From Palsa-851 sp035534435 (lineage in GTDB: Bacteria; Chloroflexota; Dormibacteria; Aeolococcales; Aeolococcaceae): a stretch of 64,000 bases of DNA. Location of the stretch: NCBI GenBank assembly GCA_035534435.1, contig DATLRX010000035.1, positions 40,702-104,701 on the forward strand, given 5' to 3'. Shown here piece by piece: positions 6,649 through 15,435 of the stretch. The notes beneath the pieces are model-generated. The model did not search any database. It was not told where the DNA came from and saw nothing but the letters and a program-made list of their open reading frames with translations. A program made the translations under genes and the position numbers. The stretch's first letter is position 1. Each line of letters begins with the position of its first letter.

Positions 6649-8309
6649 TGCCATACGGATCCTCATGGGAAGAGGAGCTCAACCTGCTCTTTGCAGCGCT
6701 CCCTCCCCGTATCGCCTCCGCCGCGCAGCGTCTCTCGCAGGGACGCGGCGATCTCCTCGAAGTGGTGCTCGACCTCGGCCGCGAGCCCGAGGCGAGATTC
6801 ACAGACGGCGAGGCGATCCTCGACTCGGCGAACGTCGGCAATGCGGAGATCGAGTACGTCACCGAGCGCGTCGGCCTGTTCGGTGACGACAACCGCGCCG
6901 GCATCGAGCGCACGCTGCACCGCATCAGCGCCATCCGAAACCGGGCGGGCGACGTCGTCGGACTCACGTGCAGAGTTGGTCGTGCCGTCACCGGCACCAT
7001 CGACATCATCAAGGACATGGTCATCGGTGGCCAGTCGATCCTCCTCCTCGGACCTCCCGGCATCGGCAAGACCACCATGCTCCGAGAGTGCGCTCGCGTC
7101 CTCAGTGATGAGTGCGGCAAGCGCGTGGTGATCGTCGACACGTCGAACGAGATTGCCGGCGACGGCGACATCCCGCATCCCGGGATCGGCCGTGCCCGGC
7201 GGATGCAGGTGCGCACGCCCGCGCTGCAGCACGCGGTCATGATCGAGGCGGTCGAGAACCATATGCCGCAGTGCATCGTCATCGACGAGATCGGCACGGA
7301 GCTGGAGGCGGTCGCCGCCCGCACGATCGCGGAGCGGGGGGTACAGCTGGTGGGCACGGCGCACGGCTCCAACATCGACTCGCTGCTGGTGAACCCCACA
7401 CTCAACGACCTGCTCGGCGGCATCCAGACCGTCACGCTCTCCGATGAGGAGGCGCGCCGCCGCGGGACGCAGAAATCCGTGCTCGAGCGCAAGTCGCCGC
7501 CGACGTTCGACGTCCTCATCGAGATTCAGGAGCGGGACCGGGTGGTCGTGCACGCGCCGCTTGCGGAGACCGTCGACGAAGCGCTGCGCGGCCGGGTCCG
7601 CCCGCCCCAGCTGCGGCTGCGCGGCGATGACGGCGAGATCATCAGCCGTATCGACACGTCCGCGGTCGCGACGCGACCCTCACCGTTCGAGCCGGCACCC
7701 TTCTCGAGCGGGGCCCGCAGTGCGCGCCGTGGGCGCGAGCGCCAGCGACGGTTCGACGTCGACGAGTACATCGCCGGTCAGCAGCGCCGCGGGCGCGAGT
7801 GGGAGCAGCCCGCGCAGGCGCTTGCACCGTCGCAACCCGTGCGCACCGGGCCGCCCCTCTCGATCTTTCCGTACGGGGTTTCGCGGAGCTACCTCGAGCA
7901 GTCACTCCGCGAGATGCACCTGCCGGTTCGAATCCAGCATCACATCGACGACGCCGACGTCGTCCTGACCCTGAAGAACTACTACCGGCGTCACGATTCG
8001 CCGGTGCGCGCCGCCGAGTCGTCGGGCATCCCCATCCATGTGCTGCGCAGCAACACGGTCGCGCAGATCAAGGGAGCGCTCGCCCGGGTGTACGGCGTCG
8101 AGGCGCCGGACGACACCGAGGCCGCGATGCAGGACGTGATCGAGGGCATCGAGCAGATGCAACGAACCGGTGACGACGTCGAGCTCACGCCGCAGAACTC
8201 GTACGTGCGCAGGCTGCAGCATCAACTGGTGGAGCGCCACGAGCTTTCTGCGCGCAGCACCGGTGACGAACCCAATCGACGACTCGTCATACTACGACCC
8301 ACGGAATGA
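6645..8309 (+). CDS. AAA-type ATPase with C-terminal R3H domain (Ycf45/SpoIIIAA-like)
   Basis: A 554-residue protein. Residues ~1-110 form an N-terminal domain, followed by a P-loop ATPase with Walker A LLGPPGIGKTTML (~134-146) and Walker B CIVIDEIG (~210-217), with GRARRMQV and VGTAHGSN typical of the SpoIIIAA/Ycf45 branch. A disordered Arg-rich linker (~345-405) leads to a C-terminal region and an R3H domain (~505-554: NSYVRRLQHQLVERHELSA, with the R-x3-H spacing), a single-stranded nucleic-acid-binding module. The fusion is known from cyanobacteria, chloroplast genomes, Deinococcus and Chloroflexi; its role is not established. GTG 6645 overlaps the GNAT stop and an ATG follows at 6648. Thymidylate kinase lies 43 nt downstream. 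Confidence 0.85.
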   Translation: MMPYGSSWEEELNLLFAALPPRIASAAQRLSQGRGDLLEVVLDLGREPEARFTDGEAILDSANVGNAEIEYVTERVGLFGDDNRAGIERTLHRISAIRNRAGDVVGLTCRVGRAVTGTIDIIKDMVIGGQSILLLGPPGIGKTTMLRECARVLSDECGKRVVIVDTSNEIAGDGDIPHPGIGRARRMQVRTPALQHAVMIEAVENHMPQCIVIDEIGTELEAVAARTIAERGVQLVGTAHGSNIDSLLVNPTLNDLLGGIQTVTLSDEEARRRGTQKSVLERKSPPTFDVLIEIQERDRVVVHAPLAETVDEALRGRVRPPQLRLRGDDGEIISRIDTSAVATRPSPFEPAPFSSGARSARRGRERQRRFDVDEYIAGQQRRGREWEQPAQALAPSQPVRTGPPLSIFPYGVSRSYLEQSLREMHLPVRIQHHIDDADVVLTLKNYYRRHDSPVRAAESSGIPIHVLRSNTVAQIKGALARVYGVEAPDDTEAAMQDVIEGIEQMQRTGDDVELTPQNSYVRRLQHQLVERHELSARSTGDEPNRRLVILRPTE

Positions 8310-8352
8310 GCCGTCCGGGTGAGGGATCGGCCCCGGGGGAGTGGTGATTGAC

Positions 8353-9030
8353 ATGAGCGCGTGGCGCGGCTTCTTCATCTCGTTCGAGGGCCTGGACGGC
8401 GCCGGCAAGAGCACGCAGGTCGCGTCACTGGCCGGGTCGTTGCGCCAGCAGGGACATGAGGTCGTCACCGTCCGTCCCGACGAGACCCCGCTCGGCGAGA
8501 TCCTGCACAGCTTCGTCCTGCAGCATCAGCGCGGACCGGCGCTGGAAGCGTGGTCCGAGGCGTTGCTCTTCACCGCCGAGCGCGTGCAACTGCTGTACGA
8601 GACGATCCTGCCCGCGCTCAGGCGCGGGGCGGTGGTCATCGCCGACCGCTATGCCGACTCGACGATCGCGTACCAGGGCGGCGGCCGGGGGATTCCGGCC
8701 AGCGACCTGCTCCGTCTGCACGCTGCGGCATGCGGCGATGTCTGGCCCGACCTGACTCTCTACCTCGCCATTCCCGGCGCGGCAGCGGCGCAGCGACAGC
8801 GAGCCCAGCAGCTCCCGCTCGATCGCTTCGAGGTGGCCCCCGAAACGTTCCACGCCGCGGTCGAGGCGGCCTTCGAGCAACTGGCGGCACAGCATCCGCG
8901 TCGCTTCCTGCGCATCGACGCCACGAGGCCCGCCATCACCGTATCGCGCGACATCGAGAAGGTCATCGTGCAGCGGCTTCCCGCCGCAGCGCCGCCCGTC
9001 CCTCCGATGAGGTCAGCGAGCGGCGTCTGA
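8353..9030 (+). CDS. tmk: thymidylate kinase
   Basis: dTMP kinase phosphorylates dTMP to dTDP with ATP in the cytoplasm. The 225-residue protein has the P-loop FEGLDGAGKSTQ (~residues 10-21), the acceptor-site motif VVIADRYADSTIAYQGGGRG, an LID-like PLDRFE and ends with a short disordered tail. Length is normal. ATG 8353 gives the usual N-terminus; GTG 8341 and GTG 8344 are in frame and nearer to GGGGGAG, so a start 3-4 codons earlier is possible. Its 3' end overlaps the convergent gene by 18 nt. It sits 43 nt after the R3H ATPase and is likely co-transcribed. Confidence 0.93.
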   Translation: MSAWRGFFISFEGLDGAGKSTQVASLAGSLRQQGHEVVTVRPDETPLGEILHSFVLQHQRGPALEAWSEALLFTAERVQLLYETILPALRRGAVVIADRYADSTIAYQGGGRGIPASDLLRLHAAACGDVWPDLTLYLAIPGAAAAQRQRAQQLPLDRFEVAPETFHAAVEAAFEQLAAQHPRRFLRIDATRPAITVSRDIEKVIVQRLPAAAPPVPPMRSASGV

Positions 9031-9606
9031 CGAGCCGGTCGCTGCGACGTCGAGCACGACGTCTCCGGCGGTCACGACGCGCTCGACCCGGCTCCCCGCG
9101 AGGTGGACACGCACACCCGGCACACCCGGCGCCCCCGGATCCCATCCCAGCGCGTGCAGCGCTCTCGCCTCACCCCAGGTGCGTGCCTGACGCTGCTGAC
9201 GCCCGTCGGTGAAGGTCATCGTTCCCGGGCGGGTCGCGAAGCCGAAACCGACCTGGCCGCCGCTGCTGAGGAACGCGGTCACGTCCGACAGAGACCTCGC
9301 GGGGTCGAACGCCTCATCGGGACTCTCGAGCGCGGCTGCGAGGCTCGGCATCCCGCCCGACTTCGCGGCCTCACGGACACCGGCGCGCTGGGCCACCTGC
9401 TGGGCGCGCTCGCGCCTGCGACGCTCGGTTGCGAGCTCGGTTGCCCGGGTGCGGATCTCGCGGAGGTGTTGCTCGTATGGAGCCATCGCGGCGATGATCG
9501 CCCGCTCACTGCCCTGCAACGTCGCGCCGAGGGCGTCGATGTCCTCGTCACTCAGCTCGCGCAGCGCGTCGGGCTCGACCCGGTCACCGAGCGGGGGAAG
9601 CTCCAC
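9013..9606 (-). CDS. conserved-looking hypothetical protein
   Basis: A 197-residue protein I do not recognise. It opens with an acidic helical segment (LRELSDEDIDALGATLQGSE), then a charged coiled-coil-like helix (residues ~45-75) rich in Arg and Glu. The C-terminal half is beta-like: GQVGFGFATRPGTMTFTDG, then a WGEARALHALGWDPG segment, and it ends in GDVVLDVAA strands. There is no signal peptide and no membrane segment. Third positions are strongly GC, which supports it being real. GTG 9606 lies 8 nt after a TAGAGT box (9620 to 9615, minus strand), fitting a leaderless start. It is convergent with tmk and divergent from the enoyl-CoA hydratase gene. Confidence 0.6.
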   Translation of the reverse strand: MELPPLGDRVEPDALRELSDEDIDALGATLQGSERAIIAAMAPYEQHLREIRTRATELATERRRRERAQQVAQRAGVREAAKSGGMPSLAAALESPDEAFDPARSLSDVTAFLSSGGQVGFGFATRPGTMTFTDGRQQRQARTWGEARALHALGWDPGAPGVPGVRVHLAGSRVERVVTAGDVVLDVAATGSSDAAR

Positions 9607-9614
9607 GGTACGGC

Positions 9615-9620
9615 ACTCTA
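9615..9620 (-). promoter_or_regulatory. -10 element, leaderless promoter
   Basis: TAGAGT on the minus strand ends 8 nt before GTG 9606. No Shine-Dalgarno is visible between them. Confidence 0.45.
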
Positions 9621-9709
9621 CTCGCGCTCAATGTGCGGACCATGGCGTGGGCGCGGTCATTTGCGGTATGACGCACACAGCCGTCATCGCACCGAGGGAG
9701 GCACAGCTC

Positions 9710-10483
9710 GTGGGTCAGGTTCTCCATGACGTCATCCGCGTCGACCGTGAGGGCGCCGTCGTCACCCTCACCATCGACCATCCGCCGGCGAACGCTGTCA
9801 ACGGTGACGTCGTCAACGGCCTTGCCGAGGGGCTCGCGAATGCCGAGGCTGACGACACGTGCCGCGCGCTGGTCATCACGGGGAACGGTCCGAAGTTCTT
9901 TTCGGCCGGCGCAGACATCAAGGAGTTCGGCGGAGGCGCCGAAGCCGTCGGGAAAGCGACACACCTCACGCTCGCGATCGAGGCGTCGCGTCTCCCGGTC
10001 ATCGCCGCCGTCAACGGCATCGCGTTCGGTGGCGGCTGCGAGCTGACGCTCGCGTGTGACATCCGCCTGGCGTCTCGGTCCGCGCGGTTCGGTCAGCCCG
10101 AGATCAAGATCGGCATCATCCCCGGGTGGGGAGGCACCCAGCGCCTGCCGCGGCTCATCGGCGCCGCTCGCGCGACCGAGCTGCTCCTCACGGGCGATCC
10201 GATCGATGCCGACCGCGCGCTGGCACTGGGTCTGGTGGCCGAGGTCGTCGAGCCTGACGACCTTCCCGCGGCGGCGCAGCGCTGGGCGGCGCTGCTTGCG
10301 TCGAGGGCGCCTCTGGCGCTCGCCGCCACAAAGCGAGCGATGCACGCGGGATCGACGCTCCCCATTGAGGATGCGCTCGAGACGGAGCGGCGCGAGTTCG
10401 TCACCCTCTTCGGCAGCGAAGATGCCGCCGAGGGCATCACCGCCTTTCTGCAGAAACGCACGCCGGAGTGGAAGGGGCGCTGA
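9710..10483 (+). CDS. enoyl-CoA hydratase/isomerase (crotonase family)
   Basis: A 257-residue crotonase. It hydrates 2-enoyl-CoA in fatty-acid beta-oxidation. Visible: the CoA-binding/oxyanion segments KFFSAGADIKEF and NGIAFGGGCELTLACDIRLAS, the catalytic-region strand FGQPEIKIGIIPGWGGTQRL, and the C-terminal helix that ends EGITAFLQKRTPEW. Glu residues lie in both GCELTL and QPEIKIG positions as expected for a hydratase. GTG 9710 is chosen because GAGGGAGG ends 7 nt before it; an in-frame ATG at 9668 has no ribosome-binding site. The next gene begins within its stop codon (TGATG), so hydratase and EtfD-like protein are translationally coupled. Confidence 0.9.
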   Translation: MGQVLHDVIRVDREGAVVTLTIDHPPANAVNGDVVNGLAEGLANAEADDTCRALVITGNGPKFFSAGADIKEFGGGAEAVGKATHLTLAIEASRLPVIAAVNGIAFGGGCELTLACDIRLASRSARFGQPEIKIGIIPGWGGTQRLPRLIGAARATELLLTGDPIDADRALALGLVAEVVEPDDLPAAAQRWAALLASRAPLALAATKRAMHAGSTLPIEDALETERREFVTLFGSEDAAEGITAFLQKRTPEWKGR

Positions 10484-12675
10484 TGTCCGCGGCGGTGACC
10501 GCGGTCCTCAGCCCCATCGCGCTGGTGCTCCTTGCGGGAGCATCGCTCGTCGCGAGCGGGCTGCGCTGGCGAAAGCTGCTCGGCGCGATGCGGCGCACGA
10601 CGCGCCCGGAGCGCCGGCTCGATCACCCCGCGGCACGAGTCCGTGCGTTCTTCGTGTACGTCGTTGCTCAGGGGCGCCTGCTGCGCTGGCCGTTTGCCGG
10701 AGTGCTGCATGCGTTCATCTTCTGGGGATTCGTGGTGCTCCTCACAGCGATCGCGCAGGGGATCGTCGAAGCGCTCTGGCAGGGATTCCAGTTCAACCTC
10801 CTGCCGGGGAGCGGCGCCATCGCGTTCCTGCAGGACCTCTTCTTCTTCGTCGTCATCTGCGGCATCGTGATGGCGCTGTTCAACCGCCTCCTCATCAACC
10901 CCACACGATTCCGCGGCAGCCATCGCGGTGACGCGATTCTCATCCTCGCGTGGATCGGAGTCCTGCTCGTCTGCATGGAGCTGAACTACGCGACGCGGAT
11001 TGCTGCAGGCGCACCCGAGGCGCTCGGGCAGTGGAGACCGATCGCGTCTGCATTGTCGAGCGTCTTCCGGCCGCTCGGATCAGGCAGCGAGGCGCTCATC
11101 GTGCTGCACGGCATCTTCTTCTGGGCACATCTCACGCTCGTGTTCGCGTTCCTCGTCTACCTCGGCTACAGCAAGCACCTGCACATCATCACCGCGGTTC
11201 CCAACGTCTTCTTCAAGAACGAGCAGCCGAAGGGCGCGCTGCGCACGCTCGATATCGAGGCCGTGATGAACGCGGAGAGCGAGGCCGATCAGCATTTCGG
11301 CGCCGGTTCGCTCGACCAGTTCTCGTGGAAGGACATGCTCGACCTGTACACGTGCACCGAGTGCGGTCGGTGTCAGACACATTGCCCTGCGTACAACACC
11401 GGCAAGCCGCTGTCGCCGAAGACCCTGATCACCGATCTGCGCGACCTCGCGTACGAGAACCTCGCGGGGGGATACGCGGCCACGAAGCACGACGCCCACG
11501 CTGCGAGTGAGGCAGGACTCGACACGGCTGACAGCGCCGTGATGTGGACGAGTGGCGACCATCACACCGGCGCCGCGCACGATCTGCCGGGACACTTCCA
11601 GCCGTCGTGGCTCTCACCCGAGGATGTGGCGGCGGCCGTGCCGGCGTCCGGTCCGAGGCCGCTCATCGGTGGCACCATCCTCGAGGAGACGCTGTGGTCG
11701 TGCACGACGTGCGGCGCCTGCATGGACCAGTGCCCCGTCCTCATCGAGCACGTTCCGAAGATCATGGACATGCGACGTCACCTGGTGCTCGACGAGTCGC
11801 GCATGCCGAAGCAGGCGGAGTCGGCGCTGCGCAACATCGAGAACGTGGCCAACCCATACGGTCTCTCACATCAATCGCGCGCGGACTGGGCGAAGGATCT
11901 GGACATCGCGTTTGTCGCCGACAAGCCCGACGCCGAGTACCTGTACTGGGTGGGGTGCGCGGCGTCGTTCGACGAGCGCGCCCGCACGATCGCGGCCGCC
12001 CTGTCGAAGATCCTCAAAGCCGCGGGCGTTGATTTCGCGATCCTCGGTACCGAGGAGAAGTGCACCGGCGACCCCGCGCGGCGGATCGGCAACGAGTACC
12101 TCTTTCAGGAGCGCGCCAAGGAGAACATCGAGGTGCTGAGGAAGTACAGCGTGCGCAAGATCATCGCGTCGTGCCCGCACTGCTTCAACACGTTCGCCAA
12201 CGAGTACAAGGACTTCGGCGGTGACTACGAAGTCATCCACCACACGCAGTTGATCGACCGCCTGCTGAAGGAAGGTCGCATCACTCTCGAGCAGCAGTCG
12301 GCGGCCGAGGAGACGATCACGTATCACGACTCCTGCTACCTCGGACGCTGGAATGACATCTTCGCCCCGCCCCGCGACATCCTCGAGCGCATTCCCGGAC
12401 TCAAGGTCGTCGAGATGGCACGCAGCAAGAGTGAGGGCATGTGCTGCGGCGCGGGTGGCGGCAGGATGTGGATGGAGGAGGGAAAGCCGCGTGTGAACCA
12501 CCGCCGGGTCGATCAGGCGGTGGACACGCGGGCGAGCAAGGTCGCCACCGCGTGTCCGTTCTGCCTCGCCATGTTCGACGAGGGGATATCCGCAAAGCAG
12601 ATCGGCGGCTCGCTGGCGGTCGACGACGTCGCGGTCTACGTGGCACGCGCGCTCAAGGAACCCGCCGCCGAGTAG
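10483..12675 (+). CDS. etfD: (Fe-S)-binding ETF:menaquinone oxidoreductase, EtfD-like
   Basis: A 730-residue membrane iron-sulfur protein. Five to six membrane segments lie in residues ~5-225 (a NarI/heterodisulfide-reductase-like cytochrome b region). Two ferredoxin-type clusters follow (CTECGRCQTHCP near 291 and CTTCGACMDQCP near 407), then two CCG cysteine-rich domains (CPHCFNTFANEY, HDSCYLGRWND, MCCGAGGGRMW, ACPFCLAMFDE). This layout matches mycobacterial EtfD, which passes electrons from acyl-CoA dehydrogenases via ETF to menaquinone. The surrounding beta-oxidation genes fit that role. ETF itself is not in the window. Other CCG proteins (GlcF, LldE) lack the long membrane part. Confidence 0.85.
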   Translation: MSAAVTAVLSPIALVLLAGASLVASGLRWRKLLGAMRRTTRPERRLDHPAARVRAFFVYVVAQGRLLRWPFAGVLHAFIFWGFVVLLTAIAQGIVEALWQGFQFNLLPGSGAIAFLQDLFFFVVICGIVMALFNRLLINPTRFRGSHRGDAILILAWIGVLLVCMELNYATRIAAGAPEALGQWRPIASALSSVFRPLGSGSEALIVLHGIFFWAHLTLVFAFLVYLGYSKHLHIITAVPNVFFKNEQPKGALRTLDIEAVMNAESEADQHFGAGSLDQFSWKDMLDLYTCTECGRCQTHCPAYNTGKPLSPKTLITDLRDLAYENLAGGYAATKHDAHAASEAGLDTADSAVMWTSGDHHTGAAHDLPGHFQPSWLSPEDVAAAVPASGPRPLIGGTILEETLWSCTTCGACMDQCPVLIEHVPKIMDMRRHLVLDESRMPKQAESALRNIENVANPYGLSHQSRADWAKDLDIAFVADKPDAEYLYWVGCAASFDERARTIAAALSKILKAAGVDFAILGTEEKCTGDPARRIGNEYLFQERAKENIEVLRKYSVRKIIASCPHCFNTFANEYKDFGGDYEVIHHTQLIDRLLKEGRITLEQQSAAEETITYHDSCYLGRWNDIFAPPRDILERIPGLKVVEMARSKSEGMCCGAGGGRMWMEEGKPRVNHRRVDQAVDTRASKVATACPFCLAMFDEGISAKQIGGSLAVDDVAVYVARALKEPAAE

Positions 12676-12775
12676 CCGCGAGCGCCGTCGGGTGGCGCGG
12701 GTTCACGCCCGAGCGGCACACTTGGGTCACCAGAGGTTCCAGGGTTCACAGCGCACCCCTCGAGAGGAGACAGAC

Positions 12776-13216
12776 ATGGCAGACACCGAAGCTCCCGCGG
12801 TCGACGCGTACAGCCCGGAATGGGCGGCGGCCTTCAAGGACGAGATCAACAATTCCTCGAAGTACCGGCAGGCGGCCGCAGGCTGGGAGGGAACGGTCGG
12901 CCTGGTCATCCTCGCCGAGCCGGACAAGAATTTCCCGGAGGACAAGGGCGTGTTCCTCGACCTCTGGCACGGTGAGGCACGCGATGTTCGTGTCGGCACC
13001 CGCGAGGACGCGCAGCAGGCGAAGTTCGTGCTCACCGGTGCGTACTCGCGCTGGAAGCAGGTGGCGCAGAAGGAGCTCGACGCGACCAAGGGGATCATGC
13101 TCGGCCGGCTCAAGCTGAAGGGCGACTTTCCGACCATCGTCCGCTACACCAAGGCGTCACAGGAGCTCACCGAGTGCACGACGCGGGTTCCCGTCCGCTG
13201 GCCCGACGAGGCGTGA
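12776..13216 (+). CDS. SCP2 sterol-binding domain protein
   Basis: A 146-residue protein consisting of one SCP2-like domain, the lipid/acyl-CoA-binding fold of sterol carrier protein 2. Seen: YSPEWAAAFKDEINNSSKYR, the strand GTVGLVILAEPD, VFLDLWHGEARDVRV, FVLTGAYSRWKQV and a long C-terminal helix with LGRLKLKGDFPTIVRYTKAS. Proteins of this type accompany fatty-acid or sterol degradation genes and bind acyl chains without catalysis. ATG 12776 follows GAGAGGAGA by 6 nt. A CACACT box at 12716-12721 could be its -10 element. The next gene starts in the stop codon (GTGA). Confidence 0.85.
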   Translation: MADTEAPAVDAYSPEWAAAFKDEINNSSKYRQAAAGWEGTVGLVILAEPDKNFPEDKGVFLDLWHGEARDVRVGTREDAQQAKFVLTGAYSRWKQVAQKELDATKGIMLGRLKLKGDFPTIVRYTKASQELTECTTRVPVRWPDEA

Positions 13217-14130
13217 GCCCTGGCGCAACAGACGCCGGAGCCGGCGGGCGTCTGCTCGTCGTCGGCGCCGGCACCATGGGTGCGCAGATCGCCCAGCAGG
13301 CTGCACTGAACGGCATCGACGTCGCCCTCGTCGACGTCGGCGCCGACGTGCTGCAGCGCGCGATGGCGACGAACCGGCAGTGGCTCGACCGTCGTGTCGA
13401 GAAGGGAAAGCTCGACCGCGAGACCGCGGATGCGGCCGCCGGCAGGGTCACCCCGACGACCGACCTCGCCACGGCGGCTGCGGGCGCGGCATGGGCGATC
13501 GAGGCGGTGGTGGAGATCCCGTCGGTCAAGCGCGAGATCTTCACAGCACTCGACGCGCACCTCCCCGCGAACGCGGGCATCGCGACCAACTCGAGCAACA
13601 TCGTGGTGTCGCGCCTCGCCGACGCGACGGCACGCCCCGAGCTCTGCTGCAACATGCACTTCTTCCACCCGGTGCTGGTGATGGACCTGTGCGAGGTCGT
13701 GCGCGGTCCCCAGACCTCCGACGAAACCACAGCACGTGCTGTCGCGTGGTCGCGACGCATGGGGCGCACGCCCATCGTCGTCGAGAAGGAGATCGACGGG
13801 TTCATCGTCAATCGCATCCTCGGGTCGGCCTCGCGCGAGGCGTTCTCGCTCCTGCAGGCCGGCGTCGCATCCGCCGAGGACATCGACATCGCCGTGCGCA
13901 AGGGGCTCAACTGGCCGATGGGACCCTTCCAGCTGTCCGACTTCTCGGGGCTCGACACCGTGCTGACGATCCGGCGCGATCGAATGGAGCGTGACCATGC
14001 GCCGGGTGACGTGGCGACCGTCGCGATCCTCGAGCGGATGGTCGCGGCCGGTCGTCTCGGCCGCAAGAGCGGCCGCGGCTTCTACGACTACGCGGTCGAC
14101 CCGCCTGCGCCCCTCCCGCTGCCGGACTGA
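13213..14130 (+). CDS. 3-hydroxyacyl-CoA dehydrogenase (3-hydroxybutyryl-CoA dehydrogenase type)
   Basis: A 305-residue NAD(P)-dependent dehydrogenase oxidising or reducing the 3-hydroxyl of acyl-CoA. The Rossmann motif VVGAGTMGAQIAQQAALNG begins at residue ~15 after a short Gly-rich leader. The catalytic His is in MHFFHPVLVMDLCEVV and the Glu partner follows. The C-terminal dimerisation domain has VNRILGSASREAFSLLQAGV and GLNWPMGPFQLSDFSGLD. Its length equals the short monofunctional enzymes, not the multifunctional FadB/FadJ. GTG 13213 overlaps the SCP2 stop as GTGA. The 3' end overlaps the convergent GT87 gene by 43 nt. Confidence 0.92.
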   Translation: MSPGATDAGAGGRLLVVGAGTMGAQIAQQAALNGIDVALVDVGADVLQRAMATNRQWLDRRVEKGKLDRETADAAAGRVTPTTDLATAAAGAAWAIEAVVEIPSVKREIFTALDAHLPANAGIATNSSNIVVSRLADATARPELCCNMHFFHPVLVMDLCEVVRGPQTSDETTARAVAWSRRMGRTPIVVEKEIDGFIVNRILGSASREAFSLLQAGVASAEDIDIAVRKGLNWPMGPFQLSDFSGLDTVLTIRRDRMERDHAPGDVATVAILERMVAAGRLGRKSGRGFYDYAVDPPAPLPLPD

Positions 14131-15383
14131 GCCAGGGCGATCCGGGCCGGCGCGCCGGTCAATGACCGAGAGCCGCTGATCACCAGCGCTGCCGCCCCGA
14201 CCGCCAGCAGTACGAGCGGCACCAGCCGTCCGGGTGGCGCGGGTGCCGAGTTACCGGTGTCCAGGAACGCGACGAGCCCGAGGATCGCCCAGGCGCCGAT
14301 GACGCGGATGCCGGCCGTGCCCGGCCACTCGTTCACATCGACCGCCGCCGCGCGGGCGGCACACCAGACGAACACGGGGGCGAGGATCACGAGGTCGTGG
14401 GCGAGCAGGTGGGGCGATGCGGCGAGCGACAGTGCCGCGGCGCCTGCCAGCGAGACCTCGAGCCGCGCCGGCGCTCCGCGCGAGGCGGCCCCGAGGACCG
14501 CACAGCCCACCAGGGCGAGCACGGCACCGCTGACGCCGATCACCGCCGGGACCGTCCCGGTGCCGAACCACGATGCAATCAGCCCGGGAACACCAAGCGT
14601 GCTCGACGCAGGGGTGTTGCCGTAGGCGAAGCCGAGCGCGGAGACGAAGTCGCCGATCCCGGAAGGGCCGACCAGCGCCAGCGACACAGCGGCAACGACC
14701 GCGCACCCGGTGGCCGCGCCGGCGAGCGCGCGCCAGTCGCGGCGTGCGACGAGCCAGATCCCGAGCCCGATCGCGAGGTGCGGTTTGGTTGCGGCAAACG
14801 CGAGTCCGAGCCAGAAGCCCGCGACTGCCTTGCGCTCGCTTCGCCACGACGCGTAGGCAGCCGCGAGCCCGAGTGCCGCGAAGCCGTCGATCTGACCAAG
14901 CAGGAGAAACGCGAACGTGCCACCGCCCGCAAGCGCCATGAGCGCCACGGCAACGTGGCGACCGCGCGCACGCAGCGCGGGCCACGGACCTGCCCTGATC
15001 GCGATCCAGACGGCGAGCGCGAGGAGGAGCAGCTGCAGCACCGACCAGGCCCGGAACGCCGTGCCCAGGTCGAGCGCGGTGAACGGGAGCGCCAGGAGCG
15101 CGGTGGTCGGCGGGGTGATGAATGGCAGGTTGACGACCGTTCCTGGCGGGAGGAGCTGGAGGTGGCGAGCGTGCTCACCCTGCTGGTCGTACAGCCGGCT
15201 CCCGTCACCGCTGCGCACGAGCAGCGCCGCGACGTACGACGCTGAAAAGTCGGTGCCGCGCTCGCGGCTCGGTGTCACCTGCGCCCAGCTGATCGCGTCG
15301 TACGCGAGGAGGACTGCGGCGATTCCGGTCGCGATCGCGACCGCTCGTCGGGTTCTCACGGCGCGTTCGACGCTACCAGCCAT
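14088..15383 (-). CDS. GT87-type (DUF2029) polyprenyl-phosphate mannosyltransferase-like membrane protein
   Basis: A 431-residue polytopic membrane protein with about ten to eleven hydrophobic segments. The first periplasmic loop holds GTDFSASYVAALLVRSGDGS, the acidic motif typical of GT87 (PimE-like) alpha-mannosyltransferases that use polyprenyl-phosphate-mannose. FITPPTTALLALPFTALD and AATKPHLAIGLGIWLVARRDW also match the family. Donor and acceptor are unknown here. The C-terminal ~15 codons lie antisense to the end of the hydroxyacyl-CoA dehydrogenase gene. ATG 15383 is divergent from the methylmalonyl-CoA epimerase gene, only 52 nt away. Confidence 0.8.
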   Translation of the reverse strand: MAGSVERAVRTRRAVAIATGIAAVLLAYDAISWAQVTPSRERGTDFSASYVAALLVRSGDGSRLYDQQGEHARHLQLLPPGTVVNLPFITPPTTALLALPFTALDLGTAFRAWSVLQLLLLALAVWIAIRAGPWPALRARGRHVAVALMALAGGGTFAFLLLGQIDGFAALGLAAAYASWRSERKAVAGFWLGLAFAATKPHLAIGLGIWLVARRDWRALAGAATGCAVVAAVSLALVGPSGIGDFVSALGFAYGNTPASSTLGVPGLIASWFGTGTVPAVIGVSGAVLALVGCAVLGAASRGAPARLEVSLAGAAALSLAASPHLLAHDLVILAPVFVWCAARAAAVDVNEWPGTAGIRVIGAWAILGLVAFLDTGNSAPAPPGRLVPLVLLAVGAAALVISGSRSLTGAPARIALAQSGSGRGAGGSTA

Positions 15384-15420
15384 TTCGCGAATGCGAACGC
15401 CGCGTTGCCGTATTGCTTCC

Positions 15421-15426
15421 TATACT
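15421..15426 (+). promoter_or_regulatory. -10 element, leaderless promoter of the epimerase-mutase unit
   Basis: TATACT, nearly the consensus, ends 9 nt before ATG 15436. No Shine-Dalgarno fits in the gap, so the transcript probably begins within a few bases of the start codon. Confidence 0.6.
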
Positions 15427-15435
15427 CGGCCGACG

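Noticed and set aside
14397..15245. Long antisense reading frame across the GT87 gene
   Set aside because: An Arg/Glu-rich translation typical of the mirror frame of a GC-rich membrane-protein gene; no start signals or family features.
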